A stretch of 64,000 nt of DNA from Thioalkalivibrio sulfidiphilus HL-EbGr7 (GCF_000021985.1 NC_011901.1:2862501-2926500), one strand, 5' to 3'; positions 36,356 to 45,862 are shown, counted from the stretch's first letter. Numbers and translations are program-made. The notes: a model not told the origin generated them from the sequence alone.

Positions 36356-37711
36356 CTACGCCAGCGCTGCCTTCATCACCTCGGCATAACGGTCCAGGTC
36401 AGCCTCGGTCTTGGTCTCGGTGGCGCACACCAGCAGCAGGTCGCCGAGATCGCTGTAGTCATCACCCAGGGCGTAACCGCCCAGCACGCCCTGCTGCGCC
36501 ATGGCATCCAGCACCGGACGCACCGGCCTGGGCAGACGGAAGGCGATCTCGTGGAAGGCCTCGCCGGCAAACGCCGGGGTCACGCCCAGTGGTTTCAGGC
36601 GCTCGATCAGGGCATGGGTGTTGGCGTGGCAGGCGGCTGCGACCCGCTCCAGGCCCTCGGGACCCAGCAGCGCCATGTGGATGGTGGCGGCGGTGACCAC
36701 CAGGCCCTGGTTGGTGCAGATGTTCGAGGTGGCCTTGGAGCGACGGATGTGCTGCTCGCGGGCCTGCAGGGTCAGCACGAAACCGGTGCGCCCGTCGGCG
36801 TCCAGGGTGCGGCCCACGATACGGCCCGGCATCTGGCGCACGTGCTCCTTGCGGCAGCACATGAAACCGAAATACGGGCCGCCGGAGGACAGGGGCGCGC
36901 CCAGAGGCTGGCCTTCGCCGCACACGATGTCCGCGCCCTTCCCACCCCACTCACCCGGGGGCTTGAGCAGCGCGAGGCTGACCGGATTCACCACGCCGAT
37001 CACCTGGGCGTCCTGGGCGTGGGCCCAGTCGGTGAGCGCATCCGCCTCTTCCAGCACGCCGAAGAAGTTGGGCTGGGGGATCACCAGGGCGGTGATGTCC
37101 TGGCCTTCGAAGGCAGCCAGGGACTTGGGATCGACACGGCCGGTGGCGGGATCGAAGGGCACCTCCACCAGCTCGATGCCCTGGCCATGCACGATGGCGC
37201 GGGTCACCGAACGGTACACCGGGTTCACCGTGGCGGGCATGAGCACGCGGTGGCTCTTGGACTTGCGGTTGGCACGCACGCTCATGAGCACCGCCTCCGC
37301 CAGCGCCGAGGCGCCGTCGTAGAGGGAGGCGTTGGAGACGTCCATGCCGGTCAGGCCCGTCATCATGGTCTGGTATTCGTAGACCAGCTGCAGGGTGCCC
37401 TGACTGGCCTCGGCCTGGTAGGGCGTGTAGGCGCTGTAGAACTCTCCCCGCGTGGCGATCTGCCAGACCGCCGCAGGGATGTGGTGCTCGTAGGCACCGG
37501 CGCCGATGAAGTTGAGATCCACGTGGTCCTGGGCCGCGCGCCGGTGCATCAGGCGCGTGATCTCCATCTCGCTCATGGCCTCGGGCACCAGGTTCAGCGG
37601 TCCCGTGCGCAGCGCACTGGGGATCTCGTCGAACAGCTGCTCGATGTCGTTGACGCCGATGGCGGCCAGCATGTCCTGGATATCGGTCTCGGTGTGCGGA
37701 ATAAACGGCAT
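36356..37711 (-). CDS. gcvPA: Glycine decarboxylase, P-protein subunit 1
   Basis: Non-PLP-lysine half of the heterodimeric P protein. The 451-residue product begins [20 protein letters not shown] and has [27 protein letters not shown] and [12 protein letters not shown], all usual in subunit 1. It follows gcvH by 66 bases in the gcvT-gcvH-gcvPA order. The split P protein is typical of archaea, Gram-positives and some proteobacteria rather than enterics. Confidence 0.96.
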   Translation of the reverse strand: MPFIPHTETDIQDMLAAIGVNDIEQLFDEIPSALRTGPLNLVPEAMSEMEITRLMHRRAAQDHVDLNFIGAGAYEHHIPAAVWQIATRGEFYSAYTPYQAEASQGTLQLVYEYQTMMTGLTGMDVSNASLYDGASALAEAVLMSVRANRKSKSHRVLMPATVNPVYRSVTRAIVHGQGIELVEVPFDPATGRVDPKSLAAFEGQDITALVIPQPNFFGVLEEADALTDWAHAQDAQVIGVVNPVSLALLKPPGEWGGKGADIVCGEGQPLGAPLSSGGPYFGFMCCRKEHVRQMPGRIVGRTLDADGRTGFVLTLQAREQHIRRSKATSNICTNQGLVVTAATIHMALLGPEGLERVAAACHANTHALIERLKPLGVTPAFAGEAFHEIAFRLPRPVRPVLDAMAQQGVLGGYALGDDYSDLGDLLLVCATETKTEADLDRYAEVMKAALA

Positions 37712-37777
37712 AACTTAACCCGGTCTGTGTGAAGGCTTGATGTCCGTCCCTGGACCGTTTGTGCGGATCGGCTGGGC

Positions 37778-38170
37778 TCAGCCTTCCTCGTCCACCATGG
37801 CCTGGTAGGCGTCGGCGTCCATCAGGCCGCCGGCGGCGCCCGCATCGGCGGGCTTGAGGCGGAACAGCCAGCCCTCGCCGTAGGGATCGCTGTTGACCAG
37901 TTCGGGGCTGTCGGCGAGCTGCTCGTTGACCGCCACCACCTCGCCGGCCACGGGCGCATAGACGTCGGAGGCGGCCTTCACCGACTCCACCACGGCGCAG
38001 GCGGCACCGGCGCCATGACTGCTGCCCACCTCGGGGGTCTCCACGAACACCAGGTCGCCGAGCAGCTCCTGGGCGTGATCGGAGATGCCCACGGTGACGG
38101 TGCCGTCGGATTCACTGCGCACCCACTCGTGGCTCTTGGTATAGCGAAGATCAGCAGGGGTATTGCTCAT
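37778..38170 (-). CDS. gcvH: Glycine cleavage system H protein
   Basis: A 130-residue lipoyl carrier shuttling the aminomethyl group between P, T and L proteins. The lipoylated Lys65 is in [15 protein letters not shown]; the N-terminus YTKSHEWVR is conserved. AGGAG lies 6 bases before the ATG. A long hairpin repeat separates it from gcvT. Confidence 0.97.
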   Translation of the reverse strand: MSNTPADLRYTKSHEWVRSESDGTVTVGISDHAQELLGDLVFVETPEVGSSHGAGAACAVVESVKAASDVYAPVAGEVVAVNEQLADSPELVNSDPYGEGWLFRLKPADAGAAGGLMDADAYQAMVDEEG

Positions 38171-38223
38171 GTCGGACTCCTGGGTTCTGTGATTTAAAAA
38201 TCAAACTTCTGAAAATCAAATTT

Positions 38224-38378
38224 CTGCCGCAGAGGCGCAGAGACGCGGAGAAGAGCAAGGCTTGGACAGGATTTACATGATTAACAGGATTTAAAGAATC
38301 AAGGCCTTTTGAATCATCCTGTGAATCATGTAAATCCTGTCGATTTGTTTCTCTGCGTCTCCGCGCCTCTGCGGCGAA
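38224..38378. repeat. GCGCAGAG/GACAGGATTTACATG inverted repeat
   Basis: Outer arms CTGCCGCAGAGGCGCAGAGA and CTGCGTCTCCGCGCCTCTGC, inner arms GGACAGGATTTACATGATTA and GTGAATCATGTAAATCCTGT. It lies inside the gcvT-gcvH gap, only 9 bases before the gcvT stop, so the operon would have to be transcribed through it. Confidence 0.85.
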
Positions 38379-38386
38379 AATAAGGT

Positions 38387-39478
38387 TCAGATCTCCACGC
38401 AGGCCTGGCCGTTGCGCACGAAGGGGGGCTTGACCAGCCTGGCCGGCTGGGGCTTGCCGCGCACGTCCACTTCCACGCGCTCGCCGGTGCCCGCGGGCAC
38501 CCGGGCCAGGGCGATGGAGACACCCAGGGTGGGCGAGAAGCCGCCGCTGGTGATCTCGCCCTCGCCGGCCGCACCGCACAGCACGCGCATGTGGCCGCGC
38601 AGCACGCCACGGCCCTCCAGCACCAGGCCCACGAAACGGCGCAGGCCGCCTGCCGCCTTCTGTTTTTCCAGGGCCGCACGGCCGACGAAGTCACGCTCGG
38701 CGGGCTCGAAGGCCACGGTCCAGGCGAGACCCGATTCCAGGGGCGAGACCTGCTCGTCCATGTCCTGGCCGTAGAGATTCATGCCCGCCTCCAGGCGCAG
38801 GGTGTCCCGGGCGCCGAGGCCGGCGGGCTGCACGCCGGCCACCTTGAGGCGGTCCCAGAAGGCGGGTGCCTCGGCGGCGGGCAGCATGATCTCGAAGCCG
38901 TCCTCGCCGGTGTAACCGGTGCGGCCCACGAACCAGTCGCCGGCCTGCCCGCCCACGAAGGGAGACAGGGCATCGGCGACCCGGGCGATCTCGCCATCCA
39001 ATACCGACAGGGCCTTGTCACGGCCATGGGGACCCTGCACCGCCACCATGGCGAGATCGTCCCGCTCCTGGAGCAGCACATCGAAACCGGTGGCCCGATC
39101 CCGCATCCAGGCCAGATCCTTGTCCCGGGTGGCCGCGTTGACCACCAGGCGATAGAACGTATCGGAGAGATAGTAGGTGATCAGGTCGTCCACCACCCCG
39201 CCCTCGGGGGTGAGCATGCAACTGTACAGGGCCTTGCCGGGCACCTTGAGTTTCGCCACGTCGTTGGCCAGCAGGAAGCGCAGGTAGTCGCGGGCACCGT
39301 TGCCCTGCACGTCCACCACGGTCATGTGGGAGACGTCGAACATGCCGGCATCGCGGCGCACGGCGTGGTGTTCCTCGATCTGGGAGCCGTAATGCAGGGG
39401 CATGGACCAGCCGCCGAAGTCCACCATGCGGGCGCCGGCTTCCAGGTGTTTCTCATACAGCGGGGTCTGCTTGCTCAT
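38387..39478 (-). CDS. gcvT: Glycine cleavage system T protein (aminomethyltransferase)
   Basis: A 363-residue folate-dependent aminomethyltransferase. Family stretches visible are [37 protein letters not shown] and [17 protein letters not shown] (catalytic Asp region). It is the first gene behind a glycine riboswitch with a terminator, so the whole gcv unit should be switched on by glycine. Confidence 0.97.
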   Translation of the reverse strand: MSKQTPLYEKHLEAGARMVDFGGWSMPLHYGSQIEEHHAVRRDAGMFDVSHMTVVDVQGNGARDYLRFLLANDVAKLKVPGKALYSCMLTPEGGVVDDLITYYLSDTFYRLVVNAATRDKDLAWMRDRATGFDVLLQERDDLAMVAVQGPHGRDKALSVLDGEIARVADALSPFVGGQAGDWFVGRTGYTGEDGFEIMLPAAEAPAFWDRLKVAGVQPAGLGARDTLRLEAGMNLYGQDMDEQVSPLESGLAWTVAFEPAERDFVGRAALEKQKAAGGLRRFVGLVLEGRGVLRGHMRVLCGAAGEGEITSGGFSPTLGVSIALARVPAGTGERVEVDVRGKPQPARLVKPPFVRNGQACVEI

Positions 39479-39500
39479 GGTTCAGGTTCCTTGGAAAACG

Positions 39501-39539
39501 AAAAAGGGGTGGCCGATGCCTTTCACATCGACCACCCCT
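39501..39539 (-). terminator. Riboswitch expression-platform terminator
   Basis: On the minus strand GGGGTGGTCGATG pairs with CATCGGCCACCCC, followed by TTTTT. The stem begins right behind the second glycine aptamer and 23 bases ahead of the gcvT start. Glycine binding is expected to prevent its formation. Confidence 0.85.
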
Positions 39540-39717
39540 CTGTCCTGAAACCTGAGAGATTAAACCGCGTCGCGGTTCTCCCCTTCGGTGGGCCGCGCGC
39601 GGCGACCGCTCTCCAGAGCCGGTACGGGTAACCACACGGTCCTTTTGCCTGAGCGTTTCCGGGCGGAAGTTGCGCCTTCGGCGCCTCTCGATTCCGGGGA
39701 ACGGAGAGGGCTCTCCC
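39540..39717 (-). ncRNA. Tandem glycine riboswitch
   Basis: Two glycine aptamers in tandem, read on the minus strand. The first opens with GGGAGAGCCCTCTCC, and contains CGCCGAAGGCGCAA and ACGCTCAGGCAAAAGGACCG; the second contains CACCGAAGGGGAG, AATCTCTCAGGTTTCAGGAC and ends AGAGGGG. These are the conserved gcvT-motif blocks. It lies upstream of gcvT and is followed by an intrinsic terminator. Confidence 0.95.
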
Positions 39718-39809
39718 ATGTGGACCGGACGCGCCTGACAGGGCGCCCTGACCGAGCCCGAACTATAGCGCACTCCAGGGTGAGGCGTAAGGGGAAAGGC
39801 GTGTGAATC

Positions 39810-39880
39810 GTAGGTCGGCCTTCAGGCCGACAGCGGCGGCTTGGAGAACCGCCGGGATGTCGGGCTGAAGCCCGACCTAC
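39810..39880. repeat. Hybrid REP pair
   Basis: The left palindrome is of the GTAGGTCGGCCTTCAGGCCG subtype, while the right one is GTCGGGCTGAAGCCCGACC. So one pair unites both REP subtypes seen elsewhere in the window. It lies between the gcv promoter region and a methyltransferase gene. Confidence 0.85.
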
Positions 39881-39896
39881 AGGAGGTGAAAGCCCC

Positions 39897-40496
39897 TCAC
39901 GGCCGCCGCACCAGGGCCCGGGTCACCGCCGCCGGGCCCTGGTGATAAGGCCCCTCGTCCAGGGTGGTGAGGGTCTCGGCGATCTCTTCGATGTCGCCGT
40001 CCACGAAGTCCTCGCGCAGCATGACCGCCGAGTAGAGCATGGCGGGATCCCGCGGGCCGCCGCTCTCGTAGTCCAGCTGTTCCGGGCTGAAGGCCTCCAG
40101 GAGCAGGACACCGCCGGGTTTCAGCGCGCGCAGCATGGCCCGGTGGATCTGCTGACGGATGTCCGGGGGGAAGTGGGCAAAAACGGCCACCACGTGGTCG
40201 AAGGCCGCCTCGGGCCAGTCCCATTCGGCCAGATCCACGCAGCGGGTCTCCACGGCCACGCCCCGGGACGCGGCCAGCAGTTCGGCCTTGTCGAGCCCCA
40301 CCTGGGAACGATCCACCGAGAGCACCTGAAGCCCACGGCCGGCCAGCCAGACCCCGTTGCGCCCCTCGCCATCGGCCACGGCCAGGGCCCGTTGTCCCGG
40401 CTGATAAAGCCGTTCATGGCTCACCAGGAAGGCATTGGGGGCCTCGCCGTAGGCGAAACCGGACTCACGGTAGCGCTCGTCCCAGAATTCCTTCAT
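39897..40496 (-). CDS. Class I SAM-dependent methyltransferase (TehB-like)
   Basis: A 199-residue small methyltransferase. It starts KEFWDERYRESGFAYGEAPN, as in TehB/TPMT-like proteins, and the SAM motif is ALAVADGEGRNGVWLAGRG (about 37-55), then DRSQVGLDKAELLA and FDHVVAVFAHFPP. Related proteins methylate tellurite, thiols or unknown compounds; the substrate is not predictable. Two adjacent ATGs (40499, 40496) follow GAGGG. Confidence 0.82.
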   Translation of the reverse strand: MKEFWDERYRESGFAYGEAPNAFLVSHERLYQPGQRALAVADGEGRNGVWLAGRGLQVLSVDRSQVGLDKAELLAASRGVAVETRCVDLAEWDWPEAAFDHVVAVFAHFPPDIRQQIHRAMLRALKPGGVLLLEAFSPEQLDYESGGPRDPAMLYSAVMLREDFVDGDIEEIAETLTTLDEGPYHQGPAAVTRALVRRP

Positions 40497-40667
40497 CATA
40501 AAAGCCCTCAAAAAACGTGGCGAAAAGTTGCTTTCAGTCTGGCACGAAAACAGACTGTTCGCAGGTCACATCACCGGGTACGAGGCGACGGCCATGGACC
40601 GCGCCCACCCATCGGAATCCCCCGCCGGCATGAGCCGGGGTACCGAACGCAGTCCAAAGGAGGTCTC

Positions 40668-40799
40668 ATGCCTGTTCGCAGCCTTTTCGCAGCCCTGTTG
40701 CTCGCCCTGTTCCTGAGCGCCCCGGCCCTGGCCGATGCCCCTGCCGAGAGCCAGGAGATCACCGGCCCCGTGATCAACCAGGATTTCTGCCCGGGCTGA
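40668..40799 (+). CDS. 43-residue secreted peptide
   Basis: A very short gene with an unusually strong ribosome binding site (AAAGGAGG, 5 bases before the ATG). The product has a clear signal peptide: Arg at 4, hydrophobic core LFAALLLALFLSAPALA, cleavage after ALA at about residue 22. The mature peptide of about 21 residues (DAPAESQEITGPVINQDFC plus PG) is acidic and ends near a single cysteine. It stands alone between a methyltransferase and the ubi genes. No family is recognised. Confidence 0.6.
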   Translation: MPVRSLFAALLLALFLSAPALADAPAESQEITGPVINQDFCPG

Positions 40800-40804
40800 T
40801 TGTC

Positions 40805-40950
40805 AGGGTGAAGGTGGAACCACCCTCACCCCAGCCCTCTATTCCGGGCATCCTGCCCTCCACCCTTCGGGCCAGCCTGTTGGCTGCTCAAGTCCGCTCC
40901 CGGCGGATTTGTCCCTGAGGGAAAGGGCGTGCAGGGTCTTTCATTTATCC
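40805..40950. repeat. CCCTCACCCC-type intergenic repeat
   Basis: CACCCTCACCCCAGCCCTCT and, 90 bases later, CCCTGAGGGAAAGGGCG form the ends of a G/C-rich element, with further internal inverted segments such as CTTCGGGCC. No gene is seen in this stretch. Confidence 0.4.
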
Positions 40951-40964
40951 TTCATCCTTGTATT

Positions 40965-42155
40965 TCACCCCTCCAGCGCCCGGCGCAGGAAACCGTTCTT
41001 GATGGCGGGAAGGCGATCCGCCAGGTTCAGGCCCAGTCCCCGGGCCAGTTCCACCGGCGCAAGCCGGCTGCCGAACAGCCCGCTGAACCCCTCCATGGCC
41101 CGCATCATCACCCAGTTCTCGCCGCGCCGGGCACGCTCGTAGGCGCGCAGGCCGCGCAGGTCACCGGGATCCCGGCCAGCAGACTCTGCCAACACCCGGG
41201 CCAGTTCCGCCACATCCGCCAGGCCCAGGTTGGCCCCCTGACCCGCCAGAGGATGGATGGTGTGCGCCGCGTCCCCCACCAGGGCGATGCGGCTGCGCAC
41301 GTAGTGCTTCGCCTGGCTGCCCGCCAGGGGAAAGGCGGCCCGGGCGCTGGTGGCGGTCACCTCGCCCAGGCGCCGCTCGAAGGCGGCACCCAGCTCCCGG
41401 CAGAAGCTCGACTCGTCCAGGGCAAGCAGCGCCTCGGCGGACTCGGTGTCCGTGGACCAGACGATGGAGGATCGGCCATCGGCGAGCGGCAGGAAGGCCA
41501 GCGGCCCGCTGGGCAGGAAACGCTGCCAGGCGGTGGCGGGATTGGGCCGTTCGGTGCTGACGTTGGCCACCACCGCCTTCTGGCCGTAGCGGGTGACATC
41601 CACGCCGATGCCGCACAGGCTGCGCACCCGGGAACGGGCGCCGTCGGCCCCCACCACCAGGCGCGCCTCGAACACCCGCCCGTCATCCAGGCTGGCCCGC
41701 ACCCGCTCACCCGATACATCCAGGTGGGCCAGGCTGGCCGGACACAGGCGCAGCACATCCGCTCCTTCGAGTGCTTCCCAAAGCACCGTCTGGATGACCC
41801 GGTTCTCGATGATATGCCCCAGGTCCGCCTCGCCCACCTCGGCGGCCTCGAAGCGGATGCGCCCTGGGCTACGTGCGTCCCAGACCTCCATGGCCTCGTA
41901 GGGGCTCACCCCCCGGGACACCATGGCCTCCCAGGTACCCAGCGACTGGAACAGACGCTGGCTGGCGTGATTGATGGCGAACACCCTGAGGTCCGTCTCC
42001 GCCCCGGGGTCGAAGGGCGCCGGGTGATCCCGTTCCAGCAGGCCCACCTTGAAACCCTGCCGACCCAGGGCCAGGGCCAGGGCGGTGCCCACCACGCCGG
42101 CGCCCACCACCAGGACATCCAGTGCCTGGGCATGCCTTATATATGTGTGGCTCAT
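40965..42155 (-). CDS. ubiI: UbiI/VisC-type FAD-dependent ubiquinone hydroxylase
   Basis: A 396-residue aromatic hydroxylase of the UbiH/UbiF/VisC family in ubiquinone synthesis. It has the FAD GxGxxG motif LVVGAGVVGTALA (about 16-28), DG motif LVVGADGARSRVR and GDAAHTIHPLAGQGANLG near 287-304. The motif with GDAAHTI suits UbiI or UbiF rather than UbiH. Position after ubiH and pepP, as in E. coli (pepP-ubiH-visC), favours UbiI. The ATG at 42155 overlaps the ubiH stop (ATGA). Confidence 0.85.
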   Translation of the reverse strand: MSHTYIRHAQALDVLVVGAGVVGTALALALGRQGFKVGLLERDHPAPFDPGAETDLRVFAINHASQRLFQSLGTWEAMVSRGVSPYEAMEVWDARSPGRIRFEAAEVGEADLGHIIENRVIQTVLWEALEGADVLRLCPASLAHLDVSGERVRASLDDGRVFEARLVVGADGARSRVRSLCGIGVDVTRYGQKAVVANVSTERPNPATAWQRFLPSGPLAFLPLADGRSSIVWSTDTESAEALLALDESSFCRELGAAFERRLGEVTATSARAAFPLAGSQAKHYVRSRIALVGDAAHTIHPLAGQGANLGLADVAELARVLAESAGRDPGDLRGLRAYERARRGENWVMMRAMEGFSGLFGSRLAPVELARGLGLNLADRLPAIKNGFLRRALEG

Positions 42156-43372
42156 AGGGCGCGCCCTCTGGCCAGACGCGGCAGACGGCCCGCCAGGCCC
42201 ATGCTCTGGCGTGCCAGCCGGTGTCGCAGGGGCGGACAGAGATCCAGCGCGGCGAGCGCCGCGCCGCGGGCATGGGCCAGGGGCGGCCAGGGATTGGTGA
42301 ACAGGCGCACCAGCCCATCGGTGTAGGTCTGCACCGTGTCGAGATCCTCGCGGCGCCACGCCGAGTAGGCATCCAGCAGCGCCGGCGCACCCGGGTCGCT
42401 GCCGTCACGAGCGGCGCCGGCGAGCAGGTCCGCCAGCACCGCCACGTCCCGCAGGGCCAGGTTGAAGCCCTGCCCCGCCACCGGGTGCAGGGTGTGGGAG
42501 GCATTGCCCACCAGCACCAGGCGCGCAGCGGTGTCGCGCACGGCCCGCACCAGTTTCAGGGGATAGGCGGCGCGGCGGCCCACCTTGCGCAGGCGGCCCA
42601 GGCGATGGCCGAAGCGATCCTGCAGGGCAGCGAGAAAATCGGCATCGTTCAAGGCCAGGGTGACATCCACCTGGTCCGCGGGCCGGGTCCAGACCAGGGC
42701 GCAGCGCCCCTCGCTCATGGGCAGCAGGGCGATGGGGCCCTCGTCGGTGAAGCGCTCGTAGGCCACGCCCCCGTGATCCCGGCCCGGGGTGAGATTGGCG
42801 ATGACGGCGGTCTGGCCGTAGTCCCGCTCATGCACCCCGATGCCCGCCAACTGGCGCAACATCGAATGGGTGCCGTCGGCGGCCACCAGCAGGCGCGCCC
42901 GTAATTCCCGCGTTGCGTCGTCCTGCCCCCGGATCTGTACCGACACGCCGTCGGCATGCACCCGATAGGCCTGCACGGTGGCGGGGGTGATCAGTTCCAC
43001 GGATGAATCCTTGAGCGCCGCCAGCCAGGCGGCGCCGATGGCGCGGTTGGCCACCACGTAGCCCAGGGCGGGCACATTTTCGTCGGCGGCCGAGAGGCGC
43101 GTGACGCCGAAGCGTCCCCGCTCGGAGACATGGATGTGCTCGATGGGCGTGGCCTGGTCCGCGACCCCCTGCCACAGACCGAGGGCCTCCAGGATGCGTC
43201 GGGAACCGTAGGCCAGGGCGGTGGTGCGGTCATCGTAGCTGGGCTGACCGGGCTCTCCCGGCGGACGGGCCTCCAGCACGCCCACCCGATATCCGTTGCG
43301 CGCCACCGCCAGGGCCAGGGTGGCCCCGACCATGCCGCCGCCGGCGATGAGAATGTCGAATGGTTCAGCCAC
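42152..43372 (-). CDS. ubiH: 2-octaprenyl-6-methoxyphenol hydroxylase
   Basis: A 406-residue FAD monooxygenase in ubiquinone synthesis. It has ILIAGGGMVGATLALA at the N-terminus, LLVAADGTHSMLRQ, and VGNASHTLHPVAGQGFNLALRD, in which GN replaces the usual GD as in E. coli UbiH. The GTG at 43372 has GAGG 9 bases upstream; a TTG three codons earlier is too close to it. Adjacent to ubiI and pepP in the conserved order. Confidence 0.92.
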   Translation of the reverse strand: MAEPFDILIAGGGMVGATLALAVARNGYRVGVLEARPPGEPGQPSYDDRTTALAYGSRRILEALGLWQGVADQATPIEHIHVSERGRFGVTRLSAADENVPALGYVVANRAIGAAWLAALKDSSVELITPATVQAYRVHADGVSVQIRGQDDATRELRARLLVAADGTHSMLRQLAGIGVHERDYGQTAVIANLTPGRDHGGVAYERFTDEGPIALLPMSEGRCALVWTRPADQVDVTLALNDADFLAALQDRFGHRLGRLRKVGRRAAYPLKLVRAVRDTAARLVLVGNASHTLHPVAGQGFNLALRDVAVLADLLAGAARDGSDPGAPALLDAYSAWRREDLDTVQTYTDGLVRLFTNPWPPLAHARGAALAALDLCPPLRHRLARQSMGLAGRLPRLARGRAL

Positions 43373-43398
43373 GGGTTCCAACCTCAGCGTTGATGATC

Positions 43399-43633
43399 AA
43401 TTCAAAATTCAAAATTCAAAATTCAAAGGAAGACTGCACATAACCTTTGAATTTTGAATTTTGAATTTTGAATCTCGATTCGCCATTCAGGCGCTTCCGA
43501 CCAGTCGTAGGCCGGACATAGCGTAGCGATGTCCGGCATAAGCTGCCCGATACCGCTTGCGCTCTATCGGGCCTACGGAGCTGCACACCCCTTTGAATTT
43601 TGAATTTTGAATCTTGAATTTTGAATTTTGAAT
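43399..43633. repeat. Cluster of two AAAATTCAA hairpins and a GGCCGGACATAGC palindrome
   Basis: 43399-43473 is an inverted repeat of AAAATTCAA words. 43506-43577 is a palindrome of another type, GTAGGCCGGACATAGCGTAG and complement-like GATGTCCGGC plus CCCGATA...TATCGGGCCTAC. 43589-43633 is a single arm of TTTTGAATTTTGAA words. Together they fill the 264-base gap between ubiH and pepP; the last copy ends at the pepP stop. Confidence 0.75.
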
Positions 43634-43636
43634 GAG

Positions 43637-45001
43637 TTATTCCCCGCTCCCCACCAGCGCCTCGATCTCGTCCGGCGCCTTGGGGCAGTCCCTGGTGAGC
43701 ACGTCATAACCATCGGCGGTCACCAGCACGTCGTCCTCGATGCGAATGCCGATGTCGTGGAAACGCTTGGGCACACCCTTGGTACCCGCCGGGATGTACA
43801 GGCCTGGCTCCACGGTCATCACCATGCCCGGTTCCAGCAGGCGCCAGGTCTCGTCCAGCTTGTAGTCGCCCACGTCGTGCACGTCGAGACCCAGCCAGTG
43901 GCCGGTGCGGTGCATGTAGAACTGCCGGTAGGCGCCGTCCTTGATGAGCTGCGCGGGCCGCCCCTTGAGCAGACCCAGGGACACCAGCCCCCTGGTGAGC
44001 ACCTTCACCGCCGCCATGTGCGGGTCGTTCCAGTGGTTGCCGGGCACCGCCTGTTCGATGGCCGCGTACTGGGCCTCCAGCACCACCTCGTAGAGCTCCC
44101 GCTGGGCCGGGCTGAAGCGTCCGTTGACCGGGAAGGTGCGGGTGATATCGCTGGCATAGCCCTGCAGCTCGCAGCCGGCGTCGATAAGCAACAGGTCGCC
44201 GTCATTCAGACGCGCGTTGTTCTCGGTGTAATGCAGGATGCAGCCGTTGGCGCCGCCGCCGACGATGGAGGGATAGGCGGGCTCGGTGCCGGCGCGGCGG
44301 AATTCGTACAGCAGCTCCGCCTCGATCTCGTATTCCATCATGCCGGGTCGGCAGGCCTTCATGGCGCGCACGTGGGCACGGGTGGAGATGGCGCCCGCCT
44401 CGCGCATCAGCCTGATCTCGGCGCGGGACTTGAACAGGCGCATGTCGTGGAGCAGGTACTCCAGGGACACGAACTCATGGGGTGGATGCACGCCGCTGCG
44501 CGCCTGTTCCTTGAGCCGGTTCACCCAGCCCATGAGCTTCTGGTCGAAGTCCTGATCCCGGCCCAGGGTGGCGTAGACCCGCACGCGATCCTCCAGCAGG
44601 CCGGGCAGGATGTCGTCCACGTCGGAGATGGGGAAGGAGTCGTCGGCGCCGAAGCGCTCCACCGCCCCCTCCTGGCCGGCGCGGCGGCCGTGCCAGGTCT
44701 CCATCACCGGGTCCCGCTCCCGGCAGAACAGCACGTACTCCCCCTGGGGCCGGCCGGGCACCAGCACCGCCACGGCGCCGGGCTCGGTGAAGCCGGTGAG
44801 GTAGAGGAAATCGCTGTCCTGGCGGTAGGGGTACTCCACGTCATGGTTGCGCACCCGCACCGGCGCCGAGGGGATCACGGCGATGCTGCCCTGCCCCATG
44901 GCGCGCATCAGCTGGCGGCGTCGGCGCGCCAGTTCCTTGGCCATGGCGGGGGTGAAGGCATCGGCGGACGGGCGTCGTGCATTGCGGGTGGTGGCATTCA
45001 T
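43637..45001 (-). CDS. pepP: Xaa-Pro aminopeptidase
   Basis: A 454-residue dimetal aminopeptidase P. Metal ligands are visible: Asp in LLLIDAGCEL, Asp in YASDITRTFP, His in HRTGHWLGLDVHDVG, Glu in TVEPGLYI and Glu in GIRIEDDVLV. The N-terminal part has the RVRNHDVEYPYRQDSDFLYL region typical of the family. Length is close to E. coli PepP (441). Part of the conserved ygfB-pepP-ubiH block. Confidence 0.96.
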   Translation of the reverse strand: MNATTRNARRPSADAFTPAMAKELARRRRQLMRAMGQGSIAVIPSAPVRVRNHDVEYPYRQDSDFLYLTGFTEPGAVAVLVPGRPQGEYVLFCRERDPVMETWHGRRAGQEGAVERFGADDSFPISDVDDILPGLLEDRVRVYATLGRDQDFDQKLMGWVNRLKEQARSGVHPPHEFVSLEYLLHDMRLFKSRAEIRLMREAGAISTRAHVRAMKACRPGMMEYEIEAELLYEFRRAGTEPAYPSIVGGGANGCILHYTENNARLNDGDLLLIDAGCELQGYASDITRTFPVNGRFSPAQRELYEVVLEAQYAAIEQAVPGNHWNDPHMAAVKVLTRGLVSLGLLKGRPAQLIKDGAYRQFYMHRTGHWLGLDVHDVGDYKLDETWRLLEPGMVMTVEPGLYIPAGTKGVPKRFHDIGIRIEDDVLVTADGYDVLTRDCPKAPDEIEALVGSGE

Positions 45002-45014
45002 GGCGTCGTGTGTC

Positions 45015-45563
45015 TCACTGAAGTCTCGGCGGGGCCTTGATGGGCTGAAGTTCCTCGTTGATCAGCAGCACCCCGACCCTCACGTATTCGACAATCTCGC
45101 TGTAGGCAGTTTCATTGGTCTCGTCGATCTCCACGTCGAAACCCGTGCCGGCGATCTCCGCGAAATCCCGCACCAGCTCGGCGGTATCCTCGGGCAGGTT
45201 GGCGCCCTCGCGCACACCGCACACCGCCATGCCGTAGAGATAGCCCTGGCACCAGTGCCCCAGGGCCTCGACCCGGCGCTCCAGGCCTTCATCATCGCCG
45301 GGCAGCAGCAGGTGGAAATCGAGCCCCGTGTCATGGAGTTCCATGCGGGTCTCCTTGAACACCTCGCCCAGCTGGCGGCGGGCCTCCTGGGCCAGCAGGT
45401 CGCCCGGCTCGGGATCGGGCAGCAACTCCCGGAACCAGTCCTCGCTGCTGATGGCGTTGTTGACGCTCAGCATGCCGCACAGGGTGCCATGCCCCTCCGC
45501 CGCGTCGGTGTCGGCACCGGCGCGGGCCAGGGCCGCATCCACAGTGTCGTAATCGGACGCCAT
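45015..45563 (-). CDS. ygfB: YgfB/UPF0149 family protein
   Basis: A 182-residue cytoplasmic alpha-helical protein of the UPF0149 family. Family stretches are EGHGTLCGMLSV (about 24-35), LLLPGDDEGLERRVEALGHWCQGYLYG and VRDFAEIAG. It lies directly before pepP as in most gammaproteobacteria. In Pseudomonas, a homologue (YgfB) influences ampC expression; general function is unsettled. Confidence 0.92.
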   Translation of the reverse strand: MASDYDTVDAALARAGADTDAAEGHGTLCGMLSVNNAISSEDWFRELLPDPEPGDLLAQEARRQLGEVFKETRMELHDTGLDFHLLLPGDDEGLERRVEALGHWCQGYLYGMAVCGVREGANLPEDTAELVRDFAEIAGTGFDVEIDETNETAYSEIVEYVRVGVLLINEELQPIKAPPRLQ

Positions 45564-45565
45564 GA

Positions 45566-45862
45566 TCAGAACGCCTCCAGGCGCGCCTCGTAGGGGAACA
45601 GGATCAGGCGGTAGAGGTTCTCGCCCATCTGTATATGTGTAAATTCCGGCTCACCCAGGCGGATGGTGCTGCCGCCGGTGGCGGACAGGCCCGAGAGACC
45701 GAAGCGACGCGCCTCGATCAGCTCATCCAGCAGCGCAGCCAGATCGCCACGATCCAGGGTGCCGGTGTTGTCCACCACGCGGCAGGGCTTGCCGTTGTGG
45801 GCCGTGCCTTCGACCACGATGGCCTGTTCGCTGAGGGGCGGGGTGGAGGTGTGCTGGGACAT
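45566..45862 (-). CDS. Conserved-looking 98-residue protein, unknown
   Basis: A small soluble protein between ygfB (2 bases downstream) and the divergent zapB-like gene. No signal or membrane segment. Features are AIVVEGTAHNGKPCRVVDNT, an amphipathic DLAALLDELIEARRFG helix and a beta-rich C-terminus (TIRLGEPEFTHIQMGENLYR). Good codon use and tight spacing with ygfB support a real gene. No family recognised. Confidence 0.7.
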   Translation of the reverse strand: MSQHTSTPPLSEQAIVVEGTAHNGKPCRVVDNTGTLDRGDLAALLDELIEARRFGLSGLSATGGSTIRLGEPEFTHIQMGENLYRLILFPYEARLEAF

